Below, piece by piece: positions 20,442-31,845 of a stretch of DNA of 64,000 bases. This DNA is from Pollenia angustigena (Eukaryota > Arthropoda > Insecta > Diptera > Polleniidae), in NCBI GenBank assembly GCA_930367215.1, contig OV884058.1, positions 109,639,802 to 109,703,801 of the forward strand, in the 5' to 3' direction. Position 1 is the first letter of the stretch. Every line of letters starts with the position of its first letter. The notes beneath the pieces are model-generated. The model did not search any database. It worked only from the letters and a program-made list of their open reading frames with translations, and was not told the DNA's origin. The position numbers and the translations under genes were made by a program.

Positions 20442-20580
20442 ATAAGTTTTTAAAAATGTAATAGAATTATTTTTGTTTCCTGTGTATTATTATTATTTTT
20501 TTTTTTTTTTTTTTTTTTTTATTAATTTTTATAATTGACAATTTTGTTGTTTCATTAAATTTTGTTTTTTAAAAATTGTT

Positions 20581-20650
20581 TGAAATATTAAAAAATCCCT
20601 GAAGAAGCTATCCATTGAGATAGCGAAATATTGGATACATTTTAAAATAA
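20581..20650 (+). ncRNA. Hammerhead-like motif in the Penelope 3' region
   Basis: CTGAAGA (20599-20605), stem II GCTATC (20607-20612) with GATAGC (20619-20624), then GAAA (20625-20628). TCC just before the core (20596-20598) can pair with GGA (20633-20635), and AAATATT upstream with AATATTT downstream. There is one unpaired A before stem II, and stem III is reduced to about one pair. The inverse copy at about 19360-19385 lacks 23 bp including CTGAAGA. Confidence 0.5.
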
Positions 20651-20794
20651 ATATTTTTTATATAAAACGGACCTTGAGCTTGATAAATTATTAAAAGGTA
20701 AACAAAAATGTTTTTTGAATAAAATTTCGTATGATTAACTGCATTTTTTCAACTTTTTAAATTTGACTTAAGATGTTTTGCCAAAATTGAACAT

Positions 20795-21434
20795 TAGGGG
20801 TATAACTTTTGAACAATTTATTAAATTATCAAAAAATACATTTCCATGCCATATAGACCATGAAAATCTATGATGAAAAGTGGGGTCACTTTTTCGCGTT
20901 AAAAAAGTCCCCCCCCCCCCCCCCCCCCACCAATCACTTTGAAGTTAAGTATTTGGATTTTTTTTGGTTTATTAAAAATACAATATTCTTATTGTAAAAA
21001 CACAAACCATTCAATTATATTTTTATGCTATTTTACAAATAAGACTTATACCACCAATTTTACTACATCCAAACAGTTAAAAGTATGTAAAAATAACACG
21101 GAAACTCTTTTTTTGAACAAAATGGAACCAACCTCATAATCCCAATTGTTTACTTTTATTTTCATTTGTTTACAGTTTCGCTATGACAGAGAGGTTCTCT
21201 ATCCCATATACTCGTTGATTTTTGATTGATTATATAGTACATGACTGTATGTATAGTATTTAAAAGATTAAAATTCAAATTTTATTATTTTTTGGAAGCT
21301 TTTAGAAAACACGGTTTGGGGGGGGGGAGGTTTTTTATCCAAATTGATCTCAAAAAAACTATTTTCTTGATATATAGATCAGTTGCCACCCCGTCGTGAT
21401 AGATATTTTTTTTTTTTTTTTGGTTATACCCCTA
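20795..21434. mobile_element. hAT-type MITE, perfect 8-bp duplication
   Basis: Ends TAGGGGTATAAC and GGTTATACCCCTA; flanks TTGAACAT at 20787-20794 and 21435-21442. 640 bp with a poly-C tract (20909-20929) and G-run at 21318-21328. No credible frame. Confidence 0.85.
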
Positions 21435-21442
21435 TTGAACAT

Positions 21443-22510
21443 ATTTGTATATTAAATTTTTTTAAAATAAATGAGTTTGAAGTACAAAAATTAATAACAA
21501 ATGGATTAAAAGCAAAACAATCTTTGATTTTTAAATTTAGCACTTTTTAGCTCTTTTTGACTGCTCGGTCGGCATGTTTTGCCATTGAATAGTTGGCATC
21601 TCTGCATAAACCCTAATCTTAACACACACAAAAATCTTTTCCCAAAAGAATTTGTCCAATTCACTATTAAATGTCAATTGTATAACAATTAAATTAAGTG
21701 ATTAAACATTAAAAGATTTTAATCTAAGATGCCAAAATATTGTAACTGGCTTTTAACGTCAGACTATTAGACCAAATGCAAAGAATTGACAATCTTCTAA
21801 AATTTACTTAACAAATAAAAATTTGTTACAAGTTCAAATCTTATTCGGCGAAGACAAGGCAGAAGAAGAAACCTTTCTAGGAACTCAAATGCATATTTAC
21901 TGGCAAAACGTGTATCTTGATTATCACAAAAAATAAAGTCAAAACGCTTAAAATAGAATTTCATTTGCGAAAGCAAATAAAGAGTCTTAAAGGTGGAAAA
22001 TGACATGACAATCAAAATAAAAAGCACAAAAAAAAGAAGAAAATAAAGTTATTTCAACTTTAAATGAATGCGAAAAAAATGAAACTTTAACACGAAATGC
22101 GTGGTCGTCTTAATTTTGTCACATTTTTATATGAACACGAGATATTAAGACACATACATACATACATTTAAGTATCACAAAAGAACTACACAAATCAAAG
22201 GCGGCATTTGCTTGTTGAAAAAAACTTAGTTTCAATTAAAAGGAAAAAAAGAATCCTTAGCAACATGTAAAACGCCTACATGGTCGTATCAACAACGAAG
22301 TATTTTGAATTGTTGACAGAAAGTAATAAAATGTGTCAGAAATACACAACGTAGTTAACAAGTTCTGTTTTACTGATTAATCCACATCTTTCTCTAAAGA
22401 GTCTTAAGTTACTTTAACTCGTGGCAAAAAAACAATACAACATTTTAGCATAAAAAACTGTTAAAATTCATAAAAGATCTCCGAAAAACTCCATTTATTA
22501 AAAAAAGTTC
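21443..22510. other. AT-rich sequence, nothing recognised
   Basis: A minus-strand 76-codon frame at 21797-22027 has no family resemblance and biased AT-driven composition; I do not call it. Confidence 0.4.
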
Positions 22511-22999
22511 CAAACAAAATAAAACTAGAGGCGTTGAAGCTCAAATGAGCTTAATTTGTGATCACCCGAATTTCTCCACAAAACTCGATTATTCTCAATT
22601 GTTTTGTATAAAAGCTTAAATCGAGATTTATTCGTAAACTAAAGGCGCTAGATAAAAAAAATAAGCTTAATCTGGGGTTACATAAGTTTCTCCACAAAAT
22701 TCGAAATAATTAATTTGAAATTCAATTTGGCATAAATAAGAGTCAAAACAAAATCCTGTGTAATCATTAAAATTTCTCAACAAAACTCGAGTTTTTTAAA
22801 TGTTTTAATATCAAAACTAAAATCGCGATTTATTGATAAACTGATCACCAAAATGTTATAACAAAATTCTAGTTTTTCCAGTTGTTTGTATGAAAATTAA
22901 AATCTCATTTATTCGTAAACTAAAGGCGCTGGAGCAAAAATAAGCTGTGATCACGCAAATTTACCTACAAAATTCAAGATTTTTAAATTTTTTTGCATC

Positions 23000-25900
23000 C
23001 CTACGACTCCTTCACACAGTTTTTTTAAACTCCTTTGAATACTAGAATTAATTTGGGCCCAGTTGTTAGTGATGGGTGTATTGATCGTGCTTTCTCAGGT
23101 TTGCATGGTCTTAGGGTAGCTCATATAAATGCTCAGAGCCTTTGTCCTTCAAATAGATCATGCAAACTAGATGAGCTTAGCTCTATTGTCGGGAATGCTC
23201 AATTGGATATAATTTGTGTTACGGAAACTTGGCTAGATGAGAGTATTACGAATCAGGCGGTGGATCTACCTGGGTACAATATTTGTAGGTCGGATCGTCC
23301 ATATGGACGTAGGGGTGGTGGGGTGGCCATATACATTGCGCAGGGCATTCGATTTAAAACTATTTATAAATGCTGTGAATATTTTTCTTGTGAGGGACTT
23401 TTTATTGAGTTTTACACTGGCATTGGAACTTTGTTACTAGGGGCTACTTATCTTCGTAGGGGTGATCTTGATTTATTTGAAAGTTCATTTAGTGGACTTT
23501 TGGTTCGGTACCAGCATATTATTGTGGTTGGAGATTTTAATAATGATCTTTTTAATACGTTAAAATCGAATGCGGTACATTCGCTCTGTAGACGGTTGGA
23601 CTTGAGTTGCTTGCATAATTGCATTACTACACATTATGATTTATATCACCAGACTACTTCACCTATTGATTACTTTTTAGTAAGTCGAGAATTGTCTGTA
23701 GTTGCATCTTTACAATTTCAGGTTCCTTTTATATCACACCATTCTATGATATGTGCCTCTTTTAATGTGGTTGCTGGTGTTTCATCTAAACCTAATTTTT
23801 TTAGGGACTATAGTAATGCTGATTTTCGTGCCAATTGAAGATCATATAATACACACGGACTATTCACTACTTTACCAGTCTGGTGATACTGATACTCAAA
23901 TCGTTTTCCTTAATACACTGCTTTGTGATCTGTTGCGCTATGTGCCATTAAGGGAAGTTTCACATAGGAATTATAATGTGCTTAGATTCTCTAATGACAT
24001 TAACTATTACAGATCGTTAACTGGCATTGCTCTGAGGGCATATTTTAATAATACGAGTGATAGTAATTGGGAGGCCTATCGGAGGTTGCGTAATCTGACC
24101 AGGGCTAAGATAAGAAGATTAAGGATGAGGAACAGTAGTAGTTTATTTCGGACAGGGTCTACTAGAGAGATGTGGAATAGATTGGGTAGAGTGGGTGTTT
24201 TTGCAGAGACGTATGCATCTGCTGAGGTTGATGTGGATGATATAATTAGTAATTTTATTGGCAATCAATTAGATATTGAGGACTCGGTACCTGATTTTGC
24301 TGAATTCACTGATTATAATGGTGGTTTTTCTTTTTCTTATATAACAATTGCTGATTTGCATATTGCGTTGCTCAGAATTAGATCGACTTCTGTAAGCTAT
24401 GATGGCGTGTCTATAAAATTGTTGAGAATAGTTTTTCCGTACCTCAGTGGGCACATCTTACACATCATTAATAGTATTTTGACGTCGTCTAAGTACCCTG
24501 GAGATTGGAAGGTTGAGCGTGTTATTCCTATACCTAAGAAGAGGGGGAGATTTTTCGATTGATAATATGAGACCTATAAGTATAATGCCTGTGTTGTCAA
24601 AAGTGGTTGAAAATATAATGAAGGAACAGATGATGCAGTGGGTACAAGATAATGGGATGTTGAGTGAATCTCAGTTTGGTTTTCGTAGTGGTCGTAATAC
24701 TGGTTTGCTTCTAACTGAGTTGATTGAGTCTATAAGAAACAATTCAAACAGGGGTAATGTAAGTATTTTGGTTTCTATTGACCTGTCTAAGGCTTTTGAT
24801 CAGGTAAAACACTCTCTTTTGGTTACCAAATTGAATAGTAATTTTGGTTTTTCATCGTCGGCATGTAGGTTGATATGGTCATATTTGGCTGGTCGGAGGC
24901 AATATGTATCCCATAATGGCTTAGTTTCTGGTCTGGAATGTATGAGGTCAGGTGTTCCGCAGGGTTCAGTCTTAGGCCCTATGTTATTCACTCTATTTAT
25001 GAATGATTTATTTCCTAATATGAGTAGTAGTTTTTGTAGGCCTTTAGCATTTGCTGATGACATTCAATTGCTGTGGTCTGGTGATCGGCAATCACAAATT
25101 GAATGGTCGGATGTTATCAATCGGGACTTAAATAGGTTGAGTAATTGGATGGATGCAAACTTCCTTCGGGTGAATCCTAGTAAGACCAGGGCGATGGTTT
25201 TTAGATATAATAGATGTGATATGAATATTTTGGACTTGGACTTGAGGATTGGTGGTGATGTAATTGATATTGTAAGTCAGATGAAATGTCTTGGCATGGT
25301 GATAGATGAGAAACTATCTTTTGATCCGCACATTGATACCATATGCTCCAGGGTTTGTTTTACACTTAGGAGACTATACCATTTGAACCTGTTTCTTCCC
25401 CTTCGTGTGAGGCGCACTATTGCACATGCACTTTTAATGTCTCAGGTTAATTATTGCATAGAAGTTTACTCAGGATGTAACATTGGTAGTAGGAATAGGA
25501 TTAAGGGTGTGGTGAATAAGATTGTTAGATTTGTGTCTAGACTGAGACCGAGGGCGCATGTGTCACACCGTGTGAGAAGTTTCTTGAGATTTTCATTTGA
25601 ATATTAGAATCATATAAGAATTGTACAAATGATATCATTTACAAGAACTATAAGAAATCCTCAAATGATAATTTCACGTAGCAATAACTCCACGTATGAA
25701 CGATCTATGGTTGTTCAGACTGCTAGATTATGGAATGTTTTGCCTAGAGACTTACGTATCTTCTCATCGACAATTTCAACCTTTAAAAGGAAACTTGAAG
25801 GTTTTTATAATGCGGGAACTAATTAGATGCTAATTAACTGGGTTCATATCTTATCTTTTACAATAATGTTAAATGTTCTTTTTATCGGTGATGAGGGAGT

Positions 25901-26055
25901 CGCTGGGATGTTAGAAGGTGATTGCTTAATTTTTATTTTTTTATTGTTAAATACTCATAGTAAATATATAGGTGTAACATGTAATACGAATAAATTGGCC
26001 TAAGGCTATATGTATTATGAAAGAATGAATAAATAAATAAATAATTAAATAAATA
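23000..26055 (+). mobile_element. Non-LTR retrotransposon inside the satellite
   Basis: Runs from just before the endonuclease to a tail AATGAATAAATAAATAAATA followed by AATTAAATAAATAAA. The satellite unit is interrupted between TTTTTTTGCAT and AAAACAAAAATAGCG. ORF1 is absent, so the copy is 5'-truncated. Confidence 0.8.
23035..25826 (+). pseudogene. LINE ORF2 with two frameshifts and a stop
   Basis: Endonuclease segment 23035-23838: INAQSL, VTETWLDES, RSDRPYGRRGGGVAIYI and catalytic VVGDFNND. A frameshift near 23825 leads to the linker and fingers (23825-24540, YPGDWKVERVIPIPKK); a second near 24540 leads to the reverse transcriptase (24540-25604): NMRPISIMPVLSKVVE, SIDLSKAFDQVKHSLL, SGVPQGSVLGPMLFTLFMND and the catalytic FADD box. 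An in-frame TAG at 25605-25607 separates a last segment to 25826 ending RDLRIFSSTISTFKRKL, typical for the end of such ORF2 proteins. Begins at a TTG after a stop, so the true start is missing. Jockey/I-like by general look. Confidence 0.9.
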
Positions 26056-26312
26056 AAAACAAAAATAGCGACTTATTATTATACTAAAGGCGCTATATCA
26101 ATAATAAACATACTCTGTGATCACCTAAATATCCCAACAAAATTAGATAAAATAGTGTCAAAACAAAATCCTTTGTACTTTTTAATAGTTATGCATAAAT
26201 AACACTTTCTTTTTGCTTACCAAACTATAAAGCAGGTTTTTGACTTACCTGAAAAGAAAAAAAAGTTAAGTAATAAAGTTAATACATGAATAAAAGTTAT
26301 TAAGAAGTAAAA

Positions 26313-26545
26313 AGTTAGAGTGCTATATTCGGCAGTGCCGAATCTTTTATACCCTCCCCCGACACTAAGAATATTTCGGGAATGGGCTTTTTATGAAACC
26401 CATGAAAAAATTGTGAACCGATCTTTGCGAAAGTTGACAATTTATTACGGTTTAAGAGTAGATAACAATGCGTTTTTCGAGAGTGGTTTTTATATGGGGC
26501 CTATGTTTATTTATGAACCGATCCGAACAAACACGAAGCTTTGAT
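26313..26545 (+). repeat. Dispersed repeat arm with TTCGGCAGTGCCGAA palindrome
   Basis: GCTATATTCGGCAGTGCCGA then ATCTTTTATACCCTCCCCCG. Later TGAACCGATCTTTGCGAAAG and TTTTTCGAGAG are words of the same widespread family. The 74-codon frame here is not judged to be a gene. Confidence 0.6.
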
Positions 26546-26549
26546 TTTA

Positions 26550-27300
26550 AATTTAGAATGATTTGAAATCAAACGTTTCCTCAAATGACAAACGTTTGAT
26601 AATGGTTTGCAAATCATAGCATTCTCAACAAGGAAATTATTATCAAGTGGAGAAATACCTTTATTTTCAACTTGCTTTCAAACGTAATTCTCAAATGTTT
26701 TTCAAATGTGGATTTTAATACCATATGGATCATAAATAAAAATATTTTATTTTTTTTTTAATTTAAATTCGGCAACATAACTTAAATATGAAATAATGTT
26801 CTTTCCGTCCTCTAATTTTTTTTAAAACGAAATTGGCTCCTTTTTATTTTGAGGATTGTAGCACCGCGATCGTTCAACAAACTTTTTTCACTTTCCCGTC
26901 TTATTTTCCTTTTTTCGTATTCTTAATCATTGTAATTATGTACTCACAAATAATTTTTATTTTTCACAAGAAATAAACTGTTCACTTTATATTAAAATTT
27001 ATTTTTAATAGTAAAACACATGTAACCACAAAGTAAAAATTTGAACTTTATCGCCATTTTTAATGATAACATTTATTTTTCGCTTTAGTGTTGCCAAGTT
27101 TATTTTTGATTTGAATTAAACATTTGACAAACATTTGACATCAAATTGATAAAACCTTTGATATCAAATGTTTATTTTTAAATCACTATCAATTTGAATA
27201 TAAATGTTAAATCAAACAATTGAAAAACGTTTGAGAATCGAGTTTGATGTCAAATGATAAAGTCATTTCATATCAAAGGTTTGACTTTTTGTTTGTTGGG
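26550..27300. mobile_element. Candidate element rich in TCAAACGTTT and CATTTGA words
   Basis: Both edges carry many copies of CAAATG/CATTTG and AAACGTTTG in both orientations (26565-26720 and 27110-27290), like transposase-binding subterminal repeats. I could not fix exact ends or a target duplication. Confidence 0.35.
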
Positions 27301-27447
27301 TTATAACAACAGCTTTATTTGTTGCGATTTTACGCGTAATAAACAGTTTTTCGAGAGAAACGTTTATATTGGGCCCAATCCTCCAGTCATATAACTTTTT
27401 TATTTATTTATTTATTTATGTGAGCTTCTACAACAAAACTTAAGTTT

Positions 27448-27618
27448 TAAAAATAGCAGAAGTATACAATTAGTTAAGAATGATTACTAAAAAGAATAAT
27501 AATTTAAAAATAGCAAAAGTATAAAATTCATTGAAAATAATTACAGAAAAGAATAATAATCGAGAAATGGCAGAAGTATACAATTAGTTATAAAAAAAAT
27601 ATATAATAATAATTTAAA
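27448..27618 (+). repeat. Three tandem copies of a 56-bp unit
   Basis: Units start AATAGCAGAAGTATACAATT, AATAGCAAAAGTATAAAATT and AATGGCAGAAGTATACAATT, each ending near AAAGAATAATAAT. A (TTTA)n tract precedes them at 27399-27420. Confidence 0.7.
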
Positions 27619-28105
27619 TAATAACAAGTAAGAAAGTATAGTCGGTCAAGCCCGACCATATGATACCCTACACCACAGTATTTAAAAACACATCATGGTT
27701 ATGTGTCCATATAAATATGGATTTATCTATGTTTATAAACTTCATTAAAATTGATTTGAAAGTTTGTGAGAGGCAGAAATTGCCCCGTACCTCCCCTTGT
27801 GGTCCTATTTTTGAAAAACTGTATAGCTTATGTGTCCATATAAATGTGGATCTATCTATGGTTTAAATTTCATTAAAATCGGTTTGAGATGCAGAAATTG
27901 ACCCTATCTCCCCTCGTGGTCCTATTTTTTTTTTTTTAATGTATTCCTTATGTGTCCATATAGATATGGTTCTATCTATGTTTTAAATTTCATTAAAATC
28001 GGTTTGATAGTTTCTGTGATGAAAAAATGTCCACCTATCTTCCCTCGTGGTCCTACGATTCGGCCCATTTTCAATAGCCTTAGTCCTTGTGCCAATAAGA
28101 ACATA

Positions 28106-28851
28106 CTGTGAGCGTCAAAATAAAGTGTACAGCTTGTTTTTCAATATTAAAAGGATTATGTTAGTTATACAAAGTTAAATTTCTACTTTGCCAAATTTGA
28201 TCAGACTTCAAGCTTGCTGTCATCTGTGAAAAATACGTTGCTTCAAAAAGTGACAAAAGCAACTTGGACAAAAAAAAAGTGTGATAAAGGATAGAAATAA
28301 GAAATTCAACGGAAAAAATATAGTCTCTAAAGTCAAGCGTGATAGGGATAGCTTTTGTAAAACGTCCTAAAACCGATGGATCAGCCCAACAGTAACTCGA
28401 TATCAACTCAAGTAAACATCTGGAAACATTTGGACAGACAAATTAAAAAAAAAACATTGGCAGCAACCATTCTCTGAATAAAATTCTGCAGGAAGAGTAG
28501 TTAAAATTGTCTACTGAGCTAACTTTAAAATGGGTGGAATTGATGCCAAAGAGACTAGAAGCCGTCCTTAAAGCAAAAAGAAATCAATCAAAGTATTAAC
28601 CACTTCACTTTTCTTAGTATTTTAAAACTGTACACTTTTTTTTGACGCGCTTAAAACGGAATAAATTAGTTTTTTTATTGTACTGTTTTTTTTGTTTTTG
28701 AAATATTTCAAATTTTAAGTTTTAAATTGTAATAACAGTGTCCAAAGTTTTGTAAGTGATAATAAACTTCTAAAAATTTGAATTCTTTTTTGCTAAAATA
28801 ACACTTTTTATATTGGAAAACCTGTTTTACACTTTATTTTGGCGCTGACAG
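28106..28851 (+). mobile_element. Dead Tc1-like transposon with TA duplication
   Basis: Ends CTGTGAGCGTCAAAATAAAG and (inverse right) CTGTCAGCGCCAAAATAAAG, flanked by TA. The inverse copy of the host repeat near 29945 reads AAGAACCTATGTCCCA without the insert, confirming the boundary. 746 bp, internally deleted. Confidence 0.85.
28370..28598 (+). pseudogene. Tc1-like transposase C-terminal remnant
   Basis: Broken frames read MDQPNSNSISTQVNIWKHL then LTLKWVELMPKRLEAVLKAK and RNQSKY-stop. They correspond to the family's WP..SPDLNPIEN.W..LK segment and its closing L..SMPRRL.AVIKAKG...Y. The catalytic Asp/Glu of the DPN.IE region is lost (SNSIST), and most of the upstream protein is deleted. Confidence 0.7.
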
Positions 28852-29325
28852 TATGTCCCAAATTTTATCAAATTATCTCCAAAATTGCGACCAGTACTTT
28901 GCGCACAAGGTTACATGGATAGCCAGCCAGCGAGCCAGCCGGACGGACATCGTTTGCTCGACTCAGAAAGTGATTCTGAGTCGATCGGTATACTTTAAGG
29001 CCAATATTGTATAGTGTTACACACATCAGCACAAATGCATAATACCCTCTCCACTATTGTGGTGTGGTTATAAAAAGTTTCAAACGGAGTGACAAACTGA
29101 GTTTACCCTTATTCAGCACTTGTGGTTGCGGAGGGTTTAAAAGGAATTTTAATTGTATTTGTTAGTTTGGGGTGTTTAATACAAAAGTATCACAATGTTA
29201 TCTTAATATAGCAAGGCCCTAACTAACGTTTTCGTTACTTTGCAGGAGAAGGAAAATATTTATAAAAATTATAGTTGTGTAGTCGCGAATTTTTTGCAAA
29301 CGTAGTTCGTTATTTAATTCTCTAA

Positions 29326-30493
29326 GGCCGAGGCCACGCAATGATCGGCTAAGCTTCAAGCGGCTGAGCGATGAGCGTCAAAAAATTAAAACATATGAAA
29401 TACTACTGAAGTGGCCACGAAATGAGCAGCATGCGAGCGAAAATTTTGGGCGGCTAAGCGGCGTCGCTCAGGAATAAAACTTGTTCTAATTTTTAGTTGT
29501 TTTCTGAGCGTCAAAAAATAAACATGGCAAAAGTGAATATGGAGCTTATAATTTCATCCGTACAAAGCCGACCGAATTATGGCAAGACAGATTACCAAAT
29601 TTTAAAAATAAAAATATGACCGAGAAATTATTTTTTTGTTTTGTCAATTTGGTGTTAACTTTTTGCAACAGCAAATCAAGGGATATCACAGACATACGGC
29701 AGTATTGTATTGTTTAGATTTGTTTATAAATGGTTTAATTCCCCTTGCTTGATTTATAGGATGAAACCAAACTACCCAATACAATATATTTATACCCACA
29801 CCACAATAGTGGAGAGGGTATTATGTATTTGTGCCGATGTGTGTAACGCCTTAAAATATTGGTCCTAGACCAATCGACTTAGAATCACTTTCTGAATCAG
29901 GTCGCAATTTTGAAGATAATTTGAAAAAATTTGGGACATAGGTTCTTATTGGCACAAGGACCAAGCCTATTTAAATCATACATAGAAATATATTTATATG
30001 GGCACATAAGCTATGTAGTTTTTCAAAAATAGGACCACAAGGGGAGGTAGGTGGCAATTTTTGCCTCTCAAAAACTTTCAACCCGATTTTAATGACGTTT
30101 ATAACCATAGATAAATCCATATTAATATGGACACATTAGCATTTGTTTATTAATACTGTGGTGTAGGGTATCATATGGTCAGGCTTAACCGATTATACTT
30201 TCTTACTTGTTTATAATCTGTTTTTGTTTTAAATGTAAGTTAAGCGAGCGAAGTCTTCGCTCGTAATCGACGAACAGGCTGCAATTTTTTTTTTTCTTAA
30301 AAAACGCATTAAATTTTTATGAATACGATTTTCGCGTACTAACATTAAACAAGCTACTCTTTACAATGGCATTTTAAAAACTTACCGCTCAGAAGTGACG
30401 CTCAGTAATAAGCCACTTGCCGGTCAAACTTGACGCTTTGACGCTCACCGCTCAGTCGCTTGACGCTTAGACGCTCATTGCGTGGGCTCGGCC
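29326..30493. mobile_element. Harbinger-like element with TAA duplication
   Basis: Ends GGCCGAGGCCACGCAATGA and (inverse right) GGCCGAGCCCACGCAATGA; flanks TAA at 29323-29325 and 30494-30496. Subterminal repeats are built on GAGCGTCAAGCG and CGGCTAAGCG. It carries the inverse dispersed repeat (29795-30210) inside. No transposase seen. Superfamily from the duplication and GGC-type ends. Confidence 0.75.
29795..30210 (-). mobile_element. Dispersed repeat, inverse copy
   Basis: Ends ATTATACTTTCTTACTTGT and begins CCACACCACAATAGTGGAGA. Collinear on the minus strand with 27624-29060 but shorter and without the Tc1 insert. Confidence 0.7.
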
Positions 30494-30949
30494 TAAGCGT
30501 TTTAAATGATGAAACATAACTGGGACTGAACCGAGGCGAATTGACTATAAGGTGGGGTCAAGTGAACATATGGTGTTTTTTTCGGTGGTCGACTTGTCTA
30601 AGTTTGTATACAAACTAGTTTTTTATGTAAACAAACCTATTTTTTTACTAGCAAAATTTTTGACAACCCGACCACAGAAGCAGTGTTGTTGTAGAGTTGA
30701 CCTAACCTTCTAGTCAACTCGCCTTGGGCTAAACGATGTTTTTCATACAGTTTGACATAAAATTATGCCAGAGAATGCGGTCGAGAAATAAAATCAATTT
30801 TATTTTGATTACGTTTCTTCTAAAGCTCGATTCACCCATGCGTTCCGAACAAAATTTTTTTTATATTGAGTTTGACATTTTACTTTTGAGAGAGAGGGAG
30901 AGCAATGATTTTGTTCGGCACGTTTTTCCTTGAATTGGTTTAATTTTAA

Positions 30950-31252
30950 AGCTGGAAGTCCATACCACGCGTTTTCGCCTCCACGCAGCGCATGATTTTA
31001 TTACCTTACTTGCGTTCTACGTTTCAAGTTACAAGCAACGCTTTTTATGCAGCGGCAGCACAAGTAAAAATAAATTTTAATTTGTCAAAATCAGTTGATT
31101 TGTTCGAACGCTGCTTGTGACGCTTACAAAAGTAGAAAGTAAACCTACTTTTCGCCTCCAGGCATCTACGCTTTTGTGCATGTAAGTTACTACGTATAAC
31201 TACACAGATTCTACTCTTTTGACAGCTGCATATGCTGTGTGGACCTCCAGCT
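30950..31252. mobile_element. MITE with TAA duplication
   Basis: Ends AGCTGGAAGTCCATACCACG and (inverse) AGCTGGAGGTCCACACAGCA; flanks TAA at 30947-30949 and 31253-31255. 303 bp. Confidence 0.8.
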
Positions 31253-31386
31253 TAATTCTTGTGCCGAACAAAATGAACTGAGATGCCACTTTTTGCAATA
31301 TGTACATAAAAGTTAAATTGAGCTACCACATATGTATTGTTATTACACTTTTCGTTTTTTGCTGAATTTGATTTACACTGCAGTTA

Positions 31387-31528
31387 GTGCTGATTCACAC
31401 TTTTCAAGTTTTAGCCGTCAAGTCTTGAGTTTTTAGGAGAGAAGGGAAAAGAGAATGCCATTTCTTTTCCCCTCTCTCCTAAAATCTCGAGACTTGACGA
31501 GTCAAACTTGACGTGTGTGAACCGGCAC
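31387..31528. mobile_element. Palindromic MITE (GTGC..GATTCACAC)
   Basis: Nearly self-complementary along its length: GTGCTGATTCACAC ... GTCAAGTCTTGAGTTTTTAG against CTAAAATCTCGAGACTTGAC ... GTGTGAACCGGCAC. Flanks TTA and ATA. Related in its ends to the next two palindromes at 32442 and 32606. Confidence 0.75.
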
Positions 31529-31530
31529 AT

Positions 31531-31845
31531 ACACGCTCAAGTTTTTCTTGATAGTCTTTTATATATACTGTTTGTCAAAATTTCCAAAAATTGATAGTTG
31601 TGACGTAGGCTGCATTCAATTTTTGAGCAATTTACTTTCAAGATGCCATCAAGAAAAAAATGTATAAAGAGAAACGAAAAATTTACTCACTTACCTCGAA
31701 ATCAGCTGTTTTCTTGAACGTTAATTGAAACACTCACTGGAAGGACAATTTTAAAGGCAAGTTCGTATCAATTTTTAAAAGTATGAGTGTATTGCTAAAA
31801 AAGTGTGAGTGTATTAAAACTTGATAGGCAAAACTTGATCGTGTA
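31531..31845. mobile_element. Short TIR element with TA flanks
   Basis: CACGCTCAAGTTTTTCTTGA on the left, inverse right CACGATCAAGTTTTGCCTAT; flanked by TA. Tc1/mariner-type MITE by the flank only. Confidence 0.5.

Larger units (their letters stand above)
19078..20790. mobile_element. Penelope-like element, two fragments head to head
   Basis: A minus-strand fragment (20083 down to about 19080) and a plus-strand fragment (20073 up to about 20790) meet at a palindrome TAAATATGTTTAACATATTT near 20070-20085. Their 3' parts are inverse copies of one another: AAATAAGTTTTTAAAAATGT, TTATTTTTGTTTCCTGTGTA, TTATAATTGACAATTTTGTT, GAAATATTGGATACATTTTA and GACTTAAGATGTTTTGCCAA. Inverted, 5'-truncated pairs are typical of Penelope-like insertions. 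A hAT MITE abuts the right end. Confidence 0.85.
22515..26200. repeat. Tandem satellite (ACTAAAGGCGCT), split by a LINE
   Basis: Units of about 130-150 bp carry TTATTCGTAAACTAAAGGCGCT, AATAAGCT, GTGATCAC, AATTTCTCCACAAAACTCG and TTTGTATAAAAGCTTAAATC. Copies begin near 22515, 22640, 22810 and 22915, and resume at 26085-26200 after the LINE. The unit broken at about 23000 continues at about 26055. Confidence 0.7.
27624..29060 (+). mobile_element. Dispersed repeat with GTCGGTCAAGCCCGACC end, plus copy
   Basis: Begins ACAAGTAAGAAAGTATAGTC then GGTCAAGCCCGACCATATGA and ends near ACTATTGTGGTGTGG. Internal degenerate repetition: TTATGTGTCCATATAAATAT then GGATCTATCTATG, four times. A Tc1-like element interrupts it at 28106. 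An inverse copy follows at 29795-30210. Confidence 0.7.

Noticed and set aside
19490..20450. Intron in the Penelope GIY-YIG region (GTAAGG...ATAG)
   Set aside because: The join in the partner copy keeps the GTAAGG bases, so it is not a GT..AG splice; a short-repeat deletion fits better.
20909..20929. Poly-C tract as a functional element
   Set aside because: Simple length-variable homopolymer within a MITE; a similar tract at 52741 ends another element.
22515..23000. CRISPR-like array
   Set aside because: Units are contiguous diverged satellite copies without unique spacers, in eukaryotic DNA.
24076..25063. Minus-strand frames inside the satellite LINE
   Set aside because: Antisense shadows of its ORF2.
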